Origin: LD21 sp963715785
GTDB lineage: Bacteria; Bacteroidota; Bacteroidia; Bacteroidales; VadinHA17
Direction: 5' to 3'
DNA length: 64,000 nucleotides
Assembly (NCBI GenBank): GCA_963715785.1
Contig: OY970276.1
Coordinates: forward strand, 2,542,001-2,606,000
Both the position numbers and the translations under genes were made by a program. This document shows, piece by piece, positions 15,829-23,917 of this stretch; position 1 is the first letter of the stretch, and each line of letters opens with the position of its first letter. The notes beneath the pieces were generated by a model. It was not told the origin of the DNA. It did no database searches and worked only from the letters and a program-made list of their open reading frames with translations.

Positions 15829-17469
15829 ATGAAAAGATATATAGCAAAGATTTTATTGATTTTTCTTGTAACCAGGTTGTCGGGTCAGGGTCCCTATCTT
15901 CCGCCGGAAAAACCGCGGCTTGTTGTTGGGATAGTGGTGGAGGAACTGAATTATGATCAGCTTGAAAGGTTCCACGACGAATTAGGTGAAAATGGGATAA
16001 AAAGGCTTATAAATGAGGGTACATACTACAAAAATGCTTCGTATGATTACATGCTCACTCAATCTGCTCCCGGATATGCGACAATTGCCACGGGTGCTGA
16101 GCCGTCGGCACATGGGATAACATCAGATGACTGGTACGTTCCCCTTAAAAATGAATTAATAAACTGTACGAAAGATATCAATGTTAATGCTGTCGGAGGA
16201 AGCTTTGAATCAGGATTACATTCGCCTTTCAACCTCCTTGTATCGACTTTTTCAGATGAGCTTGCAATGACGTCAAACAGGAGATCAAAAGTGTTCGGCG
16301 TGGGAGTGAGAGAAAGTTCCGCAATATTTTCAGCAGGGCATGCCGCAAATGCTGCCTACTGGTTCGACAATACCACAGGGACCTGGATGTCGAGTTCATA
16401 CTATTTGAACTCTCTGCCTGTATGGGTAAACGATTTTAATGCGATGAAGTTTTCAGATTCATATCTGAATTCTACCTGGAGTCTTTTACGTCCCAGGAAA
16501 GATTATGCCGATTGTCTCCCTGATTCCAACAACTTCGAACTGGGATTTAATAACATCAATTATTTCCCTTACGATCTGAAAAAAATAAGATCAAAAAGTT
16601 CCAGGAATGACTACTCTTTGCTCAGGGAAACTCCGTTTGCAAACACACTTACTACAAACTTTGCCATCAGGTTAATAGAAAATGAGCATCTGGGGAAAGG
16701 CGACGCAACAGATTATATCTCGATCTGCTATTCAGCCACTGACTATATAGGTCATAGATTCGGACCTTCATCTGTTGAGATGGGCGATGCCATTTTACGC
16801 CTTGATGATGATATTAAAAATCTTCTTGCTTTTTTGACTGACAGTATTGGCAAAAAGAATGTTTTGATCTATTTTACCGCAGCGCATGGCATCTCGGAGA
16901 TACCGGCCGTTCTGGAAAAGAACCGGATCCCTTCAGGATATTTCCAGCAAAATCAGGCACTACAGTTACTTAGAACCTATTTGAATGCAGTATATGGGGA
17001 AGGTAACTGGGTGAAAGGTTATTCAGAAAGACAGATATTCCTTAACAGGACTCTAATTGAGGATGCGCGGCTTTCCCTTGATGAGGTGCAAAAGAAAGTA
17101 GCACGGTTCCTTGTTCAGTTTACTGGTGTGCAGGCTGCTTATCCCTATTCTGCTTTCGAGGCGAACGATTTCGGAAATGGCAATCTTAAACGCATAATAA
17201 ATAATTTCAGTCCCCAGCGGTCAGGAGATGTCATAGTAATTTTAAATCCCGGATGGGTGGAGAAACAAAGCGATTATGTGACCGATCATAATTCGCCTTT
17301 CGAATATGACACACATGTTCCTGTAATCTGGTACGGATGGACTGTTAACAGGGCCACTGTGACAAGGCAAGTGAATATCACAGATATAGCTGCAACATTA
17401 TCAACGCTTTGTAAAATTCCATATCCGAATGCTTGCACCGGCGAGCCCATGTTTGAGCTATTCAGATAA
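15829..17469 (+). CDS. PafA-like alkaline phosphatase superfamily protein, active site altered
   Basis: A 546-residue exported protein (signal peptide 1-20) alignable to PafA from residue 30 (PRLVVGIVV) to the end. By my recollection of PafA, its zinc ligands are D38, D305, H309, D352, H353 and H486, with nucleophile T79 and phosphate-monoester residues N100, K162 and R164. Here Glu38 replaces the first ligand, Ser79 takes the nucleophile position, Asp100 replaces N100, Arg161/Ser163 stand at the K/R pair, Asp305 and His309 (TDYIGH) remain, but Ala352 replaces Asp352 in FTAAHG. A late His in YDTHVPVIWYG is kept. It may therefore have lost or changed catalysis. Promoter elements precede it. 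Confidence 0.8.
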   Translation: MKRYIAKILLIFLVTRLSGQGPYLPPEKPRLVVGIVVEELNYDQLERFHDELGENGIKRLINEGTYYKNASYDYMLTQSAPGYATIATGAEPSAHGITSDDWYVPLKNELINCTKDINVNAVGGSFESGLHSPFNLLVSTFSDELAMTSNRRSKVFGVGVRESSAIFSAGHAANAAYWFDNTTGTWMSSSYYLNSLPVWVNDFNAMKFSDSYLNSTWSLLRPRKDYADCLPDSNNFELGFNNINYFPYDLKKIRSKSSRNDYSLLRETPFANTLTTNFAIRLIENEHLGKGDATDYISICYSATDYIGHRFGPSSVEMGDAILRLDDDIKNLLAFLTDSIGKKNVLIYFTAAHGISEIPAVLEKNRIPSGYFQQNQALQLLRTYLNAVYGEGNWVKGYSERQIFLNRTLIEDARLSLDEVQKKVARFLVQFTGVQAAYPYSAFEANDFGNGNLKRIINNFSPQRSGDVIVILNPGWVEKQSDYVTDHNSPFEYDTHVPVIWYGWTVNRATVTRQVNITDIAATLSTLCKIPYPNACTGEPMFELFR

Positions 17470-17543
17470 TCAGGTAGGCCCCAAGGGCCCTCTGAAGGGC
17501 GGTAAATTCTCAGTCATGACTGAACTCATTAATTACAACGAAA
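17470..17543. other. Convergent gap with a GGCCC hairpin and a 12-bp palindrome
   Basis: Between two convergent genes lie GGCCC-CAA-GGGCC (17477-17489) and the perfect palindrome CAGTCATGACTG (17511-17522). Neither is followed by a T-tract. No gene is visible. Confidence 0.4.
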
Positions 17544-17570
17544 TAGCCCCCCTTTAGCGGGGTTGGGTGG
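17544..17570. repeat. C-run/G-run dispersed repeat (TAGCCCCCCTTT...GGGG type)
   Basis: The start, TAGCCCCCCTTTAGCGGGG, followed by TTGGGTGG closely resembles the sequence at 37102-37128 inside pth. This C-run/G-run layout is common between genes in Bacteroidota; it abuts the stop codon of the GGGP synthase gene. Confidence 0.55.
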
Positions 17571-18293
17571 TTAAAAACTGCGGAATTTGTCCCTGATGCT
17601 GCAGGCTTCAGCCAGAAATTCAGGATTTTTTTCACAGGCATTGCCTAATACTATAAGATCGGCCCCTGAAGAAAAGATTTCCTCCACTTCTGCCTTATTT
17701 TTTATTCCGCCTCCTATAGCCAGGGGAATTGAAATGTTTTCTCTGACCATCCTTATAATATTCGTTGGCACTGGTTTTGCAGCGCCACTTCCAGCTTCCA
17801 GATATATCATTTTCATGCCAAGCATTTCGCCAGCAAGTGCTGTGGCCACTGCAATCTCAGGCTTATCTTCAGGAATCGCCTCGGTTTGACTGATATATTC
17901 AACAGATGTTTTCTTACCGCAACTTATAAGAATATAACCTGCGGATACAAGCTTATGCTTCGAATTTTTCAGGTGAGGTGCTGCGATTACGTGATTTCCT
18001 ATCAGCAGTTCAGGGTTTCTGCCGGAGATGAGGGAAAGGAGCAGAATTATATCTGCGTTCAATGTGAGCTGCAGAAGATTTCCAGGGAAAAGCACCACCG
18101 GAATTGAGGTAAATTTCTTTATCTCGGTTATCAAACCGTCAATACCTGTAAAAGTAAGACTTCCGCCTGCAAATATATAGTCAGTCTTGCACTCATTAGC
18201 GGTCCTCAGGATTTTCTCCAATAAATCTTCTTTTGCCTTGTCAGGGTCGAGTAGGAGGGCCACACTTTTTTTGCGAGGGAATTCAGATAGCAT
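17571..18293 (-). CDS. Geranylgeranylglyceryl phosphate synthase (GGGPS / PcrB-like, group II)
   Basis: A prenyltransferase joining a polyprenyl diphosphate to glycerol-1-phosphate, a reaction best known from archaeal ether lipids but also present in Bacteroidota and Firmicutes. The 240-residue TIM barrel shows LLLDPDK (14-20) at the first strand, FAGGSLTFTG, the VLFPGN phosphate loop, an ISGRNPELLIG segment, the YLEAGSGAAKPVP motif, and the closing phosphate-binding IGGGIKN and VLGNA. It starts 5 bases after the PPTase stop at the end of the ssb-gldE-gldD-PPTase unit. The lipid product and chain length cannot be inferred. Confidence 0.9.
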   Translation of the reverse strand: MLSEFPRKKSVALLLDPDKAKEDLLEKILRTANECKTDYIFAGGSLTFTGIDGLITEIKKFTSIPVVLFPGNLLQLTLNADIILLLSLISGRNPELLIGNHVIAAPHLKNSKHKLVSAGYILISCGKKTSVEYISQTEAIPEDKPEIAVATALAGEMLGMKMIYLEAGSGAAKPVPTNIIRMVRENISIPLAIGGGIKNKAEVEEIFSSGADLIVLGNACEKNPEFLAEACSIRDKFRSF

Positions 18294-18298
18294 CAGGT

Positions 18299-18979
18299 TT
18301 ATTTTTTCTCTTCAGTCTGGATTGTATCACACTGTTGGGTTGTCCAATTCTTTTTTGTCCATACAATGGCATAATTGTCATACTTTGAATAAAAAAGCTC
18401 AAATGATTCGTTTATTTTACTTGTATTAACATGCCCTGTTATCTCACCTGATTCGGCTACTCCAAATGGATCAATAGTAATATTATTCCTTATGCTTATC
18501 CCCTCTTTGTCGCAGATTTTATACAGAGCTTCTTTTGCACACCAATGGATATATAAGTGATACCTGCGCTCGGTGAATTCCTTTGTAACTTTTTCTTTTC
18601 TGTTAATGAATTTAAAAGCAATAGCTGCAATATTCGAGCTCATGTATTCCAGGTCGATGCCAACCCTCTCGTTAGTGCTTAATAATATAGCTGTCAGCTT
18701 ATGAGAGTGTGAAATACTGATAAATCTTGAACCGTCATTAATGAATGGTTTGTTGTTTTTATTGTAAACGATCTTCGCATCCTTACCGATTAACTCTGAA
18801 AGAAGTGCCCTCACGCTCAGAAATTCAAGTTTCCTGGAATTGCTGCTAAAACTCTTATATTTCTTTTTTTCATCATTGTCAAGAGTTACCATTTCCAGAA
18901 GAGCATTAAGATCTTCTTCTATTTTCCACACCCCGAGGATGGAGAACTCATTAAGATAATGTTTTGTAATACAACCCAT
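18299..18979 (-). CDS. 4'-phosphopantetheinyl transferase superfamily protein
   Basis: Transfers the phosphopantetheine arm of coenzyme A onto carrier proteins. The 226-residue, two-lobe form resembles the Sfp group. Mg-binding and catalytic motifs are RVGIDLE (about 105-111) and WCAKEALYK (146-154); the upstream FISISHSH stretch matches the CoA-contacting SHS motif. It is placed after gldD with a 16-base gap, a position also used in other Bacteroidota gld clusters. Whether it serves fatty acid ACP or a secondary carrier protein is unknown. Confidence 0.9.
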   Translation of the reverse strand: MGCITKHYLNEFSILGVWKIEEDLNALLEMVTLDNDEKKKYKSFSSNSRKLEFLSVRALLSELIGKDAKIVYNKNNKPFINDGSRFISISHSHKLTAILLSTNERVGIDLEYMSSNIAAIAFKFINRKEKVTKEFTERRYHLYIHWCAKEALYKICDKEGISIRNNITIDPFGVAESGEITGHVNTSKINESFELFYSKYDNYAIVWTKKNWTTQQCDTIQTEEKK

Positions 18980-18995
18980 TAGCGTTTATAAGATG

Positions 18996-19604
18996 TTATT
19001 TTTTCCACTTAAGTGTTTCAATCATATGTATGATATCCGCTCTGAAAAAATCAATCACAGGTGCAAGCGAATCTGCATTTGGTTCAGCCGCAAAATAAAG
19101 AGATCCTCTCAGATAATGGCTGATACTGTCGGTAACATAAAACTCGACAGCCGAGGCCGTATTTCCCTTCAGATCATATAAAACACCGTAGACCTTGTTT
19201 TGATTATTGCTGAACACTTTTTCCTTTATTGCATCCGCTTTAGCCACATGATATTTAACATTTATATCGTAGCTCTGATCGAGCAGGCTGTCAAGATCAT
19301 TCTTAACATCCTTATATGTAAGATATATTTTTGCTTTATAAGACGGGAATTCGATATCAAACCATCCGGGGTCTGACCCATGCTCCCCCTGAAATGTAAG
19401 GTGACCGTAAGCCGGATATTCAAATGTAATCGGAATATTGAGGTTTTTACTCACCGGTTCATTAAATTGAACATATTGGTGTTCAGGCAGATCTATTCTG
19501 AAATGGCCTCTTGGCTTTGGTACGGTAACATGTCTGCAACCAAGGGATGCGACCAGAAAGAACAATAGTACTACGGCACTAATTATTTTTAATTTCTTCA
19601 TCAT
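18996..19604 (-). CDS. gldD: Gliding motility lipoprotein GldD
   Basis: Outer-envelope lipoprotein needed for gliding and T9SS-dependent secretion in Flavobacterium. Of 202 residues, the signal peptide ends in a lipobox (LVASLGC, Cys about 23), followed by the family start PKPRGHFRIDLPEHQY, the PAYGHLTFQGEHGSDPGWF region and a C-terminal WKK. Two adjacent ATGs at 19604 and 19601 are equally likely starts. The start lies inside the 3' end of gldE (overlap of about 26 bases), so the two are translationally linked. Confidence 0.93.
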   Translation of the reverse strand: MMKKLKIISAVVLLFFLVASLGCRHVTVPKPRGHFRIDLPEHQYVQFNEPVSKNLNIPITFEYPAYGHLTFQGEHGSDPGWFDIEFPSYKAKIYLTYKDVKNDLDSLLDQSYDINVKYHVAKADAIKEKVFSNNQNKVYGVLYDLKGNTASAVEFYVTDSISHYLRGSLYFAAEPNADSLAPVIDFFRADIIHMIETLKWKK

Positions 19605-20922
19605 TCCTGTTAATTTCGACGAGGATCTCTTTTATTCTTCTTTTGTCGGCAGATTCAATTCTGAAAGTGAATTCGCCATATTTAATGATCTGATCTTTAT
19701 GCGGAATTTCCCCGGTTAGCTCCAGTACAAGTCCTGCGAGTGTTTCGGATTCTCCTCTGACCTCATCAAAGATCTCCTCATCGATATCCACTACTTTACA
19801 AAAATCATTCAATAATATTTTGGCCTCAAAGATATAAGTCTTATCGTCTATTTTTCTGAATAATAGCTGATCATCATCGCTTTCATCAGTTATTTCGCCC
19901 ACAATTTCTTCAAGGATATCTTCAAGTGTGACTATTCCTGATGTACCTCCATATTCGTCAATGACAACAGCCATATGCATCTTTTTGGTCTGAAATTCTT
20001 TGAGAAGATCATTGATCCTTTTTGTTTCCGGTACAAAATAAGGGGGCCTGAGCAGAGCCTGCCATTTAAAATTTCCGGGATTATTAGTATAGGGAAGCAC
20101 ATCTTTTGCATACAATATGCCTTTTACAGTGTCGAATGAACCGGAATAGACAGGGATTCGCGAAAATCCGGAGCTGATTATTACCGGAACTATTTTGTCG
20201 AAACCCGATTTTATATCTATCGCCGTAACATCAATCCTTGAACACATTATAGCGCTTACATTTATATTGCCAAAATTAACAATACCCTTTAGAATCTTCT
20301 CATCCTCTGCAAAGTCATCGGAAGTCAGTTCAAGGGCATCAGAGAGGTCGTCCATGCTTATATTCGAACGGTGGGTGCCAGTTTTCTTTTTCACAAACGA
20401 TGAAGAAAAGATAAGCAGGTAAGTAATGGGTTTAAAAATTTTTTCAAGCACCGATAAAGGAAATGCCATTAGCATTGCAATTGCAATGTGATTCCTTGAA
20501 GCATAAACTTTTGGCATAACTTCGCCAAAAAAAAGCAGCAGAAAGGTAATAGCCACTACGTTTATTATGAAACCAAGGACAGGTTCAGCGCTGAAATCAA
20601 ATATCCTGGAGCTAAGATAAGCGGCCAGCAAAACCACAGCAATATTGATTGTGTTATTAGCAACAAGTACTGTACTCAGAAGCTTCTCGGGGTTATTATA
20701 GAGTTTTAATATGGTATTTGATTTCTTATTTTTACTGGATTTAAGTCTCTCGATCTCTTCAGGCTTTAATGAAAAGAATGCGACTTCAGAGGCTGACATC
20801 AGACCCGAACCAATCAGAAGCAACACTATTACCAAAAAACCAATAACCAACTTTAAATCAGGAGAATTAAGGACAATACCTGAAAATATTATAAGGTATG
20901 AAAATGGATTACCAGGTTCCAA
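19579..20922 (-). CDS. gldE: Gliding motility-associated protein GldE (CNNM/CBS/CorC-HlyC family)
   Basis: Membrane protein of the CorC/HlyC haemolysin-like family; GldE can partly replace GldD in Flavobacterium. The 447 residues comprise a DUF21 membrane domain (about 20-195, with SASEVAFFSLKPEE and FFGEVMPKVYASRN), two CBS domains (about 215-345, with IDEYGGTSGIVTLEDILEEI), and the C-terminal CorC/HlyC domain (about 355-440). The start is 22 bases after the ssb stop. Metal transport seen in related CNNM proteins is not established for GldE. Confidence 0.93.
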   Translation of the reverse strand: MEPGNPFSYLIIFSGIVLNSPDLKLVIGFLVIVLLLIGSGLMSASEVAFFSLKPEEIERLKSSKNKKSNTILKLYNNPEKLLSTVLVANNTINIAVVLLAAYLSSRIFDFSAEPVLGFIINVVAITFLLLFFGEVMPKVYASRNHIAIAMLMAFPLSVLEKIFKPITYLLIFSSSFVKKKTGTHRSNISMDDLSDALELTSDDFAEDEKILKGIVNFGNINVSAIMCSRIDVTAIDIKSGFDKIVPVIISSGFSRIPVYSGSFDTVKGILYAKDVLPYTNNPGNFKWQALLRPPYFVPETKRINDLLKEFQTKKMHMAVVIDEYGGTSGIVTLEDILEEIVGEITDESDDDQLLFRKIDDKTYIFEAKILLNDFCKVVDIDEEIFDEVRGESETLAGLVLELTGEIPHKDQIIKYGEFTFRIESADKRRIKEILVEINRNDEEIKNN

Positions 20923-20944
20923 TTTAGTCTTGTTTTAAAACCCT

Positions 20945-21481
20945 CTAAAAAGGCAGATCATCTTCATTCTGACCATTTCCTGACTTATTGCCGATTTCAA
21001 AATCATCATCAGCCGGGTTGGCTTTCTCTGTCAGGCCCTTGTTACTGTTTTCACCAGCAGATTGATACGGAACAGGAGGTTCATTAATTACAGGTCCCGC
21101 TTGAGTATCGCTCCTGCTGCTGTCAGCATGAACAGGTGAAGTTCCGCTGGTCTGTTTTTTCTCAAGAAGCAGAAGCGTATCTGCCAGTATTTCTGTAATA
21201 TATTTATTAACCCCGTCTTTATCGACATAGGATCGGGTTTTGATTTTTCCGACAATATATACCTGTGCGCCTTTCTTGATAGTTTTCTCGGCAACCTCAG
21301 CCAGTGCTCTCCATAGGACAATGTTATGCCATTCTGTGGAAGTTATGGTTTCGCCCTGTTGATTAGTGTAAGTTTCACTGGTTGCAAGCGGAAATGTTGC
21401 CTTGGCGACTCCCTTGTCAAAGTATCTTACAACCGGATCTTTTCCGACATTTCCGACGAGTATAACTTTATTGATTGACAT
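20945..21481 (-). CDS. ssb: Single-stranded DNA-binding protein
   Basis: Replication and repair protein coating single-stranded DNA. Of 178 residues, the OB fold covers about 1-108 (SINKVILVGNVGKDP, TEWHNIVLWRALAEVAEK, YIVGKIKTRSY), a disordered linker spans 110-165, and the acidic tail ends in NEDDLPF, the usual protein-interaction tip. It is the first gene of the ssb-gldE-gldD-PPTase-GGGPS unit. A good promoter lies 39 bases upstream of the ATG. Confidence 0.96.
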   Translation of the reverse strand: MSINKVILVGNVGKDPVVRYFDKGVAKATFPLATSETYTNQQGETITSTEWHNIVLWRALAEVAEKTIKKGAQVYIVGKIKTRSYVDKDGVNKYITEILADTLLLLEKKQTSGTSPVHADSSRSDTQAGPVINEPPVPYQSAGENSNKGLTEKANPADDDFEIGNKSGNGQNEDDLPF

Positions 21482-21519
21482 GTAGTTATATATTTATTAT
21501 AAATTCGATTTCCGGAGTG

Positions 21520-21550
21520 TAAAGTTAATAAAAAAACCACTTCAAGCAAC
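21520..21550 (-). promoter_or_regulatory. Promoter for the ssb-gldE-gldD operon
   Basis: Read on the minus strand: GTTG (21550-21547), a 19-base spacer, and TAACTTTA (21527-21520). The spacing is ideal and the -7 differs from TAnnTTTG only at its last base. Confidence 0.5.
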
Positions 21551-21715
21551 CAGGGTCCCTATTAATTAAATTAAATCCGGCAGGTAAATAATTTACTATT
21601 TCTGCCCCGACAGGTTATTTCGGCACAAGTTATATCGGAATAATGTTGTGGTTTATCTATTTCATTGTATTTAAGGCATTAATAATAGCTTAAAAAAAAA
21701 ATTATTATGTAACTG

Positions 21716-21748
21716 TTTCAATTTTAATAAATAATATTTTTATATTTG
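21716..21748 (+). promoter_or_regulatory. Promoter for the HU gene
   Basis: TTTC (21716-21719), a 21-base AT-rich spacer, and TATATTTG (21741-21748), an exact TAnnTTTG. The leader to the ATG at 21807 is about 50 bases. This element and the ssb promoter lie in a 325-base divergent gap with no other gene; the middle (21551-21715) is AT-rich with nothing else recognised. Confidence 0.6.
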
Positions 21749-21806
21749 CACAGTTGAAAAAAACGAAGACACAAAATAATTTGTTGAATTTTAAACTTCA
21801 CGAAAA

Positions 21807-22094
21807 ATGACTAAAGCAGACATTGTTAATGAAATTGCCAAGAACACTGGTATTGAAAAGGTAACAGTTCAAAAGACTGTGGAAGCCTTAATGGAAACTG
21901 TAAAAGATTCTATGGTAAAAGGTAGTAATGTATATCTCAGGGGATTTGGAAGCTTCATCGTCAAGAAAAGAGCCAAGAAAACTGCACGTAACATCTCCAA
22001 AAATACGACTATTATTATTCCTGCTCACAATATCCCAGCTTTCAAGCCGGCTAAATCATTTATTACAAAAGTTAAATCACACGTTAAGAAATAA
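21807..22094 (+). CDS. hup: HU/IHF family DNA-binding protein
   Basis: Nucleoid-associated protein that bends DNA as a dimer. Of 95 residues, the N-terminal helices (MTKADIVNEIAKNTGIEKV) are followed by GSNVYLRGFGSFIVKKR and the DNA-inserting arm around Pro67 and Pro73 (IIIPAHNIPAFKPAKSF). A short basic tail ends in HVKK. It lies just upstream of a tiny bS22-like gene and rng, an order typical of Bacteroidota. Confidence 0.95.
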   Translation: MTKADIVNEIAKNTGIEKVTVQKTVEALMETVKDSMVKGSNVYLRGFGSFIVKKRAKKTARNISKNTTIIIPAHNIPAFKPAKSFITKVKSHVKK

Positions 22095-22100
22095 TTCTCC

Positions 22101-22190
22101 ATGCCAAGCGGTAAAAAAAGAAAAAGACATAAGATGGCCACTCACAAGCGTAAAAAACGTTTGCGGAAGAATAGACATAAAAAGAAGTAG
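22101..22190 (+). CDS. Tiny basic protein, bS22/AURKAIP1-COX24 (mS38)-like
   Basis: A 29-residue frame starting 6 bases after the HU stop, composed almost entirely of Lys, Arg and His. It opens MPSGKKRKRHKMATHK and ends RKNRHKKK. The pattern KKRKRHKM...HKRKKRLRKNRH parallels the actinobacterial bS22 and the C-terminus of mitochondrial mS38 (AURKAIP1/COX24), small proteins embedded in the small ribosomal subunit. A terminator follows 33 bases later, so HU and this gene are one transcript. The ribosomal role is inferred from similarity recalled from the family. Confidence 0.72.
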   Translation: MPSGKKRKRHKMATHKRKKRLRKNRHKKK

Positions 22191-22222
22191 CAGATCAGTA
22201 ATTGGTCGTCATCAAATATTTT

Positions 22223-22252
22223 AAACCTAAAGATCTGATGGTCTTTAGGTTT
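22223..22252 (+). terminator. Terminator after the HU / small-protein unit
   Basis: An 11-bp stem AAACCTAAAGA (22223-22233) with TCTTTAGGTTT (22242-22252) and an 8-base loop, followed by ATTGTATT. It separates the HU transcript from rng. Confidence 0.7.
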
Positions 22253-22310
22253 ATTGTATTAATATATCGGAAGTGGCGGATAATATATTAACTCAGATTA
22301 ATATAGTGAA

Positions 22311-23870
22311 GTGGTAAACAAGGATTTAATCATTGATGTTGGTGATTCCGAAGTTTCTTTAGCGTTGTTGGAAGACAAGCAGTTAATTGAATTAAACAAG
22401 GAAAAACGAAATGTAAAGTTTTCAGTCGGGGATATTTATCTTGGGAAGGTAAAAAAGATCATGCCCGGACTAAATGCTGCCTTTATAAATGTAGGTTACG
22501 AGCGGGATGCTTTTCTTCATTATCTTGATCTGGGAGCACAGTTCAGGACACAGCATAAATACTATCAGACTGCTCTTCAGAAACAAGGGAAGATACCACC
22601 TGTACATAAGTTCAAACCGGAGCCTGATATTGACAAAGATGGTAAGATAACAGACGTATTAGTGTCTGGTCAGACTGTCATTGTTCAAATCACCAAGGAG
22701 CCTATTTCAACAAAAGGTCCTCGTCTGGCCTCAGAAATATCTCTTGCCGGAAGAAACCTTGTGCTTATGCCCTATTCTGATAAGGTATCCATCTCCTCAA
22801 AGATTGAGAGCCCCGAAGAGAAAAGCCGTCTGAAAGCTCTTGTCCAGAGTATAAAGCCAAGAAACTACGGAGTTATTGTACGCACAGTAGCTGAGGGTAA
22901 AAAAGTCGCGGTACTTGATGCTGAGCTCCGCGAGCTTGTGCATAAATGGGAATCGGCATTCTCAACGGTTAAGAAAGAGACAAAGTCGCCAAAGCTGTTT
23001 ATTGGTGAAATGAACAGGACCTCTACAATTCTCAGAGATATGCTTAATGTGACCTTTAACAGCATTCATATCAATGAGCCTACCCTGGCAGAGGATATAA
23101 GGATGTATATCAGGGAAATAGCTCCTGAAAAAGAAAAAATAGTAAAATTATACAAAGGCACTCTTCCTATATTTGACCATTTTGGGATCAGCAAACAGAT
23201 AAAGGGACTCTTTGGCAAAACTGTTTCCTTCAAACATGGCGCATATCTCATTATTGAACATACTGAAGCATTGCACGTTATTGATGTCAACAGCGGCAAC
23301 AGATCGCGTTCGGGCAATGATCAGGAATCAAATGCTCTCGAGGTAAATATGGAAGCGGCTACTGAAATTGCCAGGCAACTGAGGCTTAGAGATATGGGTG
23401 GAATAATTGTAGTCGATTTTATTGACATGCAATCCCAGGAAAATAAACAACAGCTCTATGATAAAGTGAAGGAAGCAATGGCAAATGACAGGACCAAGCA
23501 TAATATCCTTCCCCTTACTAAATTTGGTCTGATGCAGATCACCCGGCAGAGGGTGAGGCCGGAAATGACTATAGTTACGAATGAAAAATGTCCATCCTGC
23601 CAGGGAACTGGCGAGACAAAGCCTACCATCCTGTTTACGGATGAGCTGGAAAGAGGGTTATCGTTTATTGTTGACAAAATTAAAACAAGAAAATTAATCC
23701 TTAATGTTCACCCCTTCGTAGCATCATATCTGAAAAAAGGACTTTTCCCTATATATAGAAAATGGAACTTTAAATATAAGATCAAACTTAAGATTCAGGC
23801 TGTTACGACTTATTATATGCTGGAATATCATTATTTTGACCATTTTAATAATGAAATAGATCTGGCATAG
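22311..23870 (+). CDS. rng: Ribonuclease G/E family endoribonuclease
   Basis: Single-strand-specific endoribonuclease for rRNA and mRNA processing. The 519-residue frame starts at GTG 22311; no better ATG exists and the start matches family members (NKDLIIDVGDSEVSLALLE). It has an S1 RNA-binding domain (about 30-130, with GDIYLGKVKKIMPGLNAAFI), the catalytic core with Mg ligands in HVIDVNSGNRSRS (about 323-335) and GGIIVVDFIDM (about 364-374), and the zinc-link motif CPSCQGTG (about 427-434). The long C-terminal scaffold of RNase E is missing, so it is RNase G-like. Confidence 0.94.
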   Translation: MVNKDLIIDVGDSEVSLALLEDKQLIELNKEKRNVKFSVGDIYLGKVKKIMPGLNAAFINVGYERDAFLHYLDLGAQFRTQHKYYQTALQKQGKIPPVHKFKPEPDIDKDGKITDVLVSGQTVIVQITKEPISTKGPRLASEISLAGRNLVLMPYSDKVSISSKIESPEEKSRLKALVQSIKPRNYGVIVRTVAEGKKVAVLDAELRELVHKWESAFSTVKKETKSPKLFIGEMNRTSTILRDMLNVTFNSIHINEPTLAEDIRMYIREIAPEKEKIVKLYKGTLPIFDHFGISKQIKGLFGKTVSFKHGAYLIIEHTEALHVIDVNSGNRSRSGNDQESNALEVNMEAATEIARQLRLRDMGGIIVVDFIDMQSQENKQQLYDKVKEAMANDRTKHNILPLTKFGLMQITRQRVRPEMTIVTNEKCPSCQGTGETKPTILFTDELERGLSFIVDKIKTRKLILNVHPFVASYLKKGLFPIYRKWNFKYKIKLKIQAVTTYYMLEYHYFDHFNNEIDLA

Positions 23871-23917
23871 CAAGCGCTCAGGGCTTTTCAAACATTCTTA
23901 ATAATGCCGGTAATCCG

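Noticed and set aside
21551..21715. Possible small gene or RNA in the ssb-HU gap
   Set aside because: No promoter-terminator pair or plausible reading frame was found there; only AT-rich sequence.
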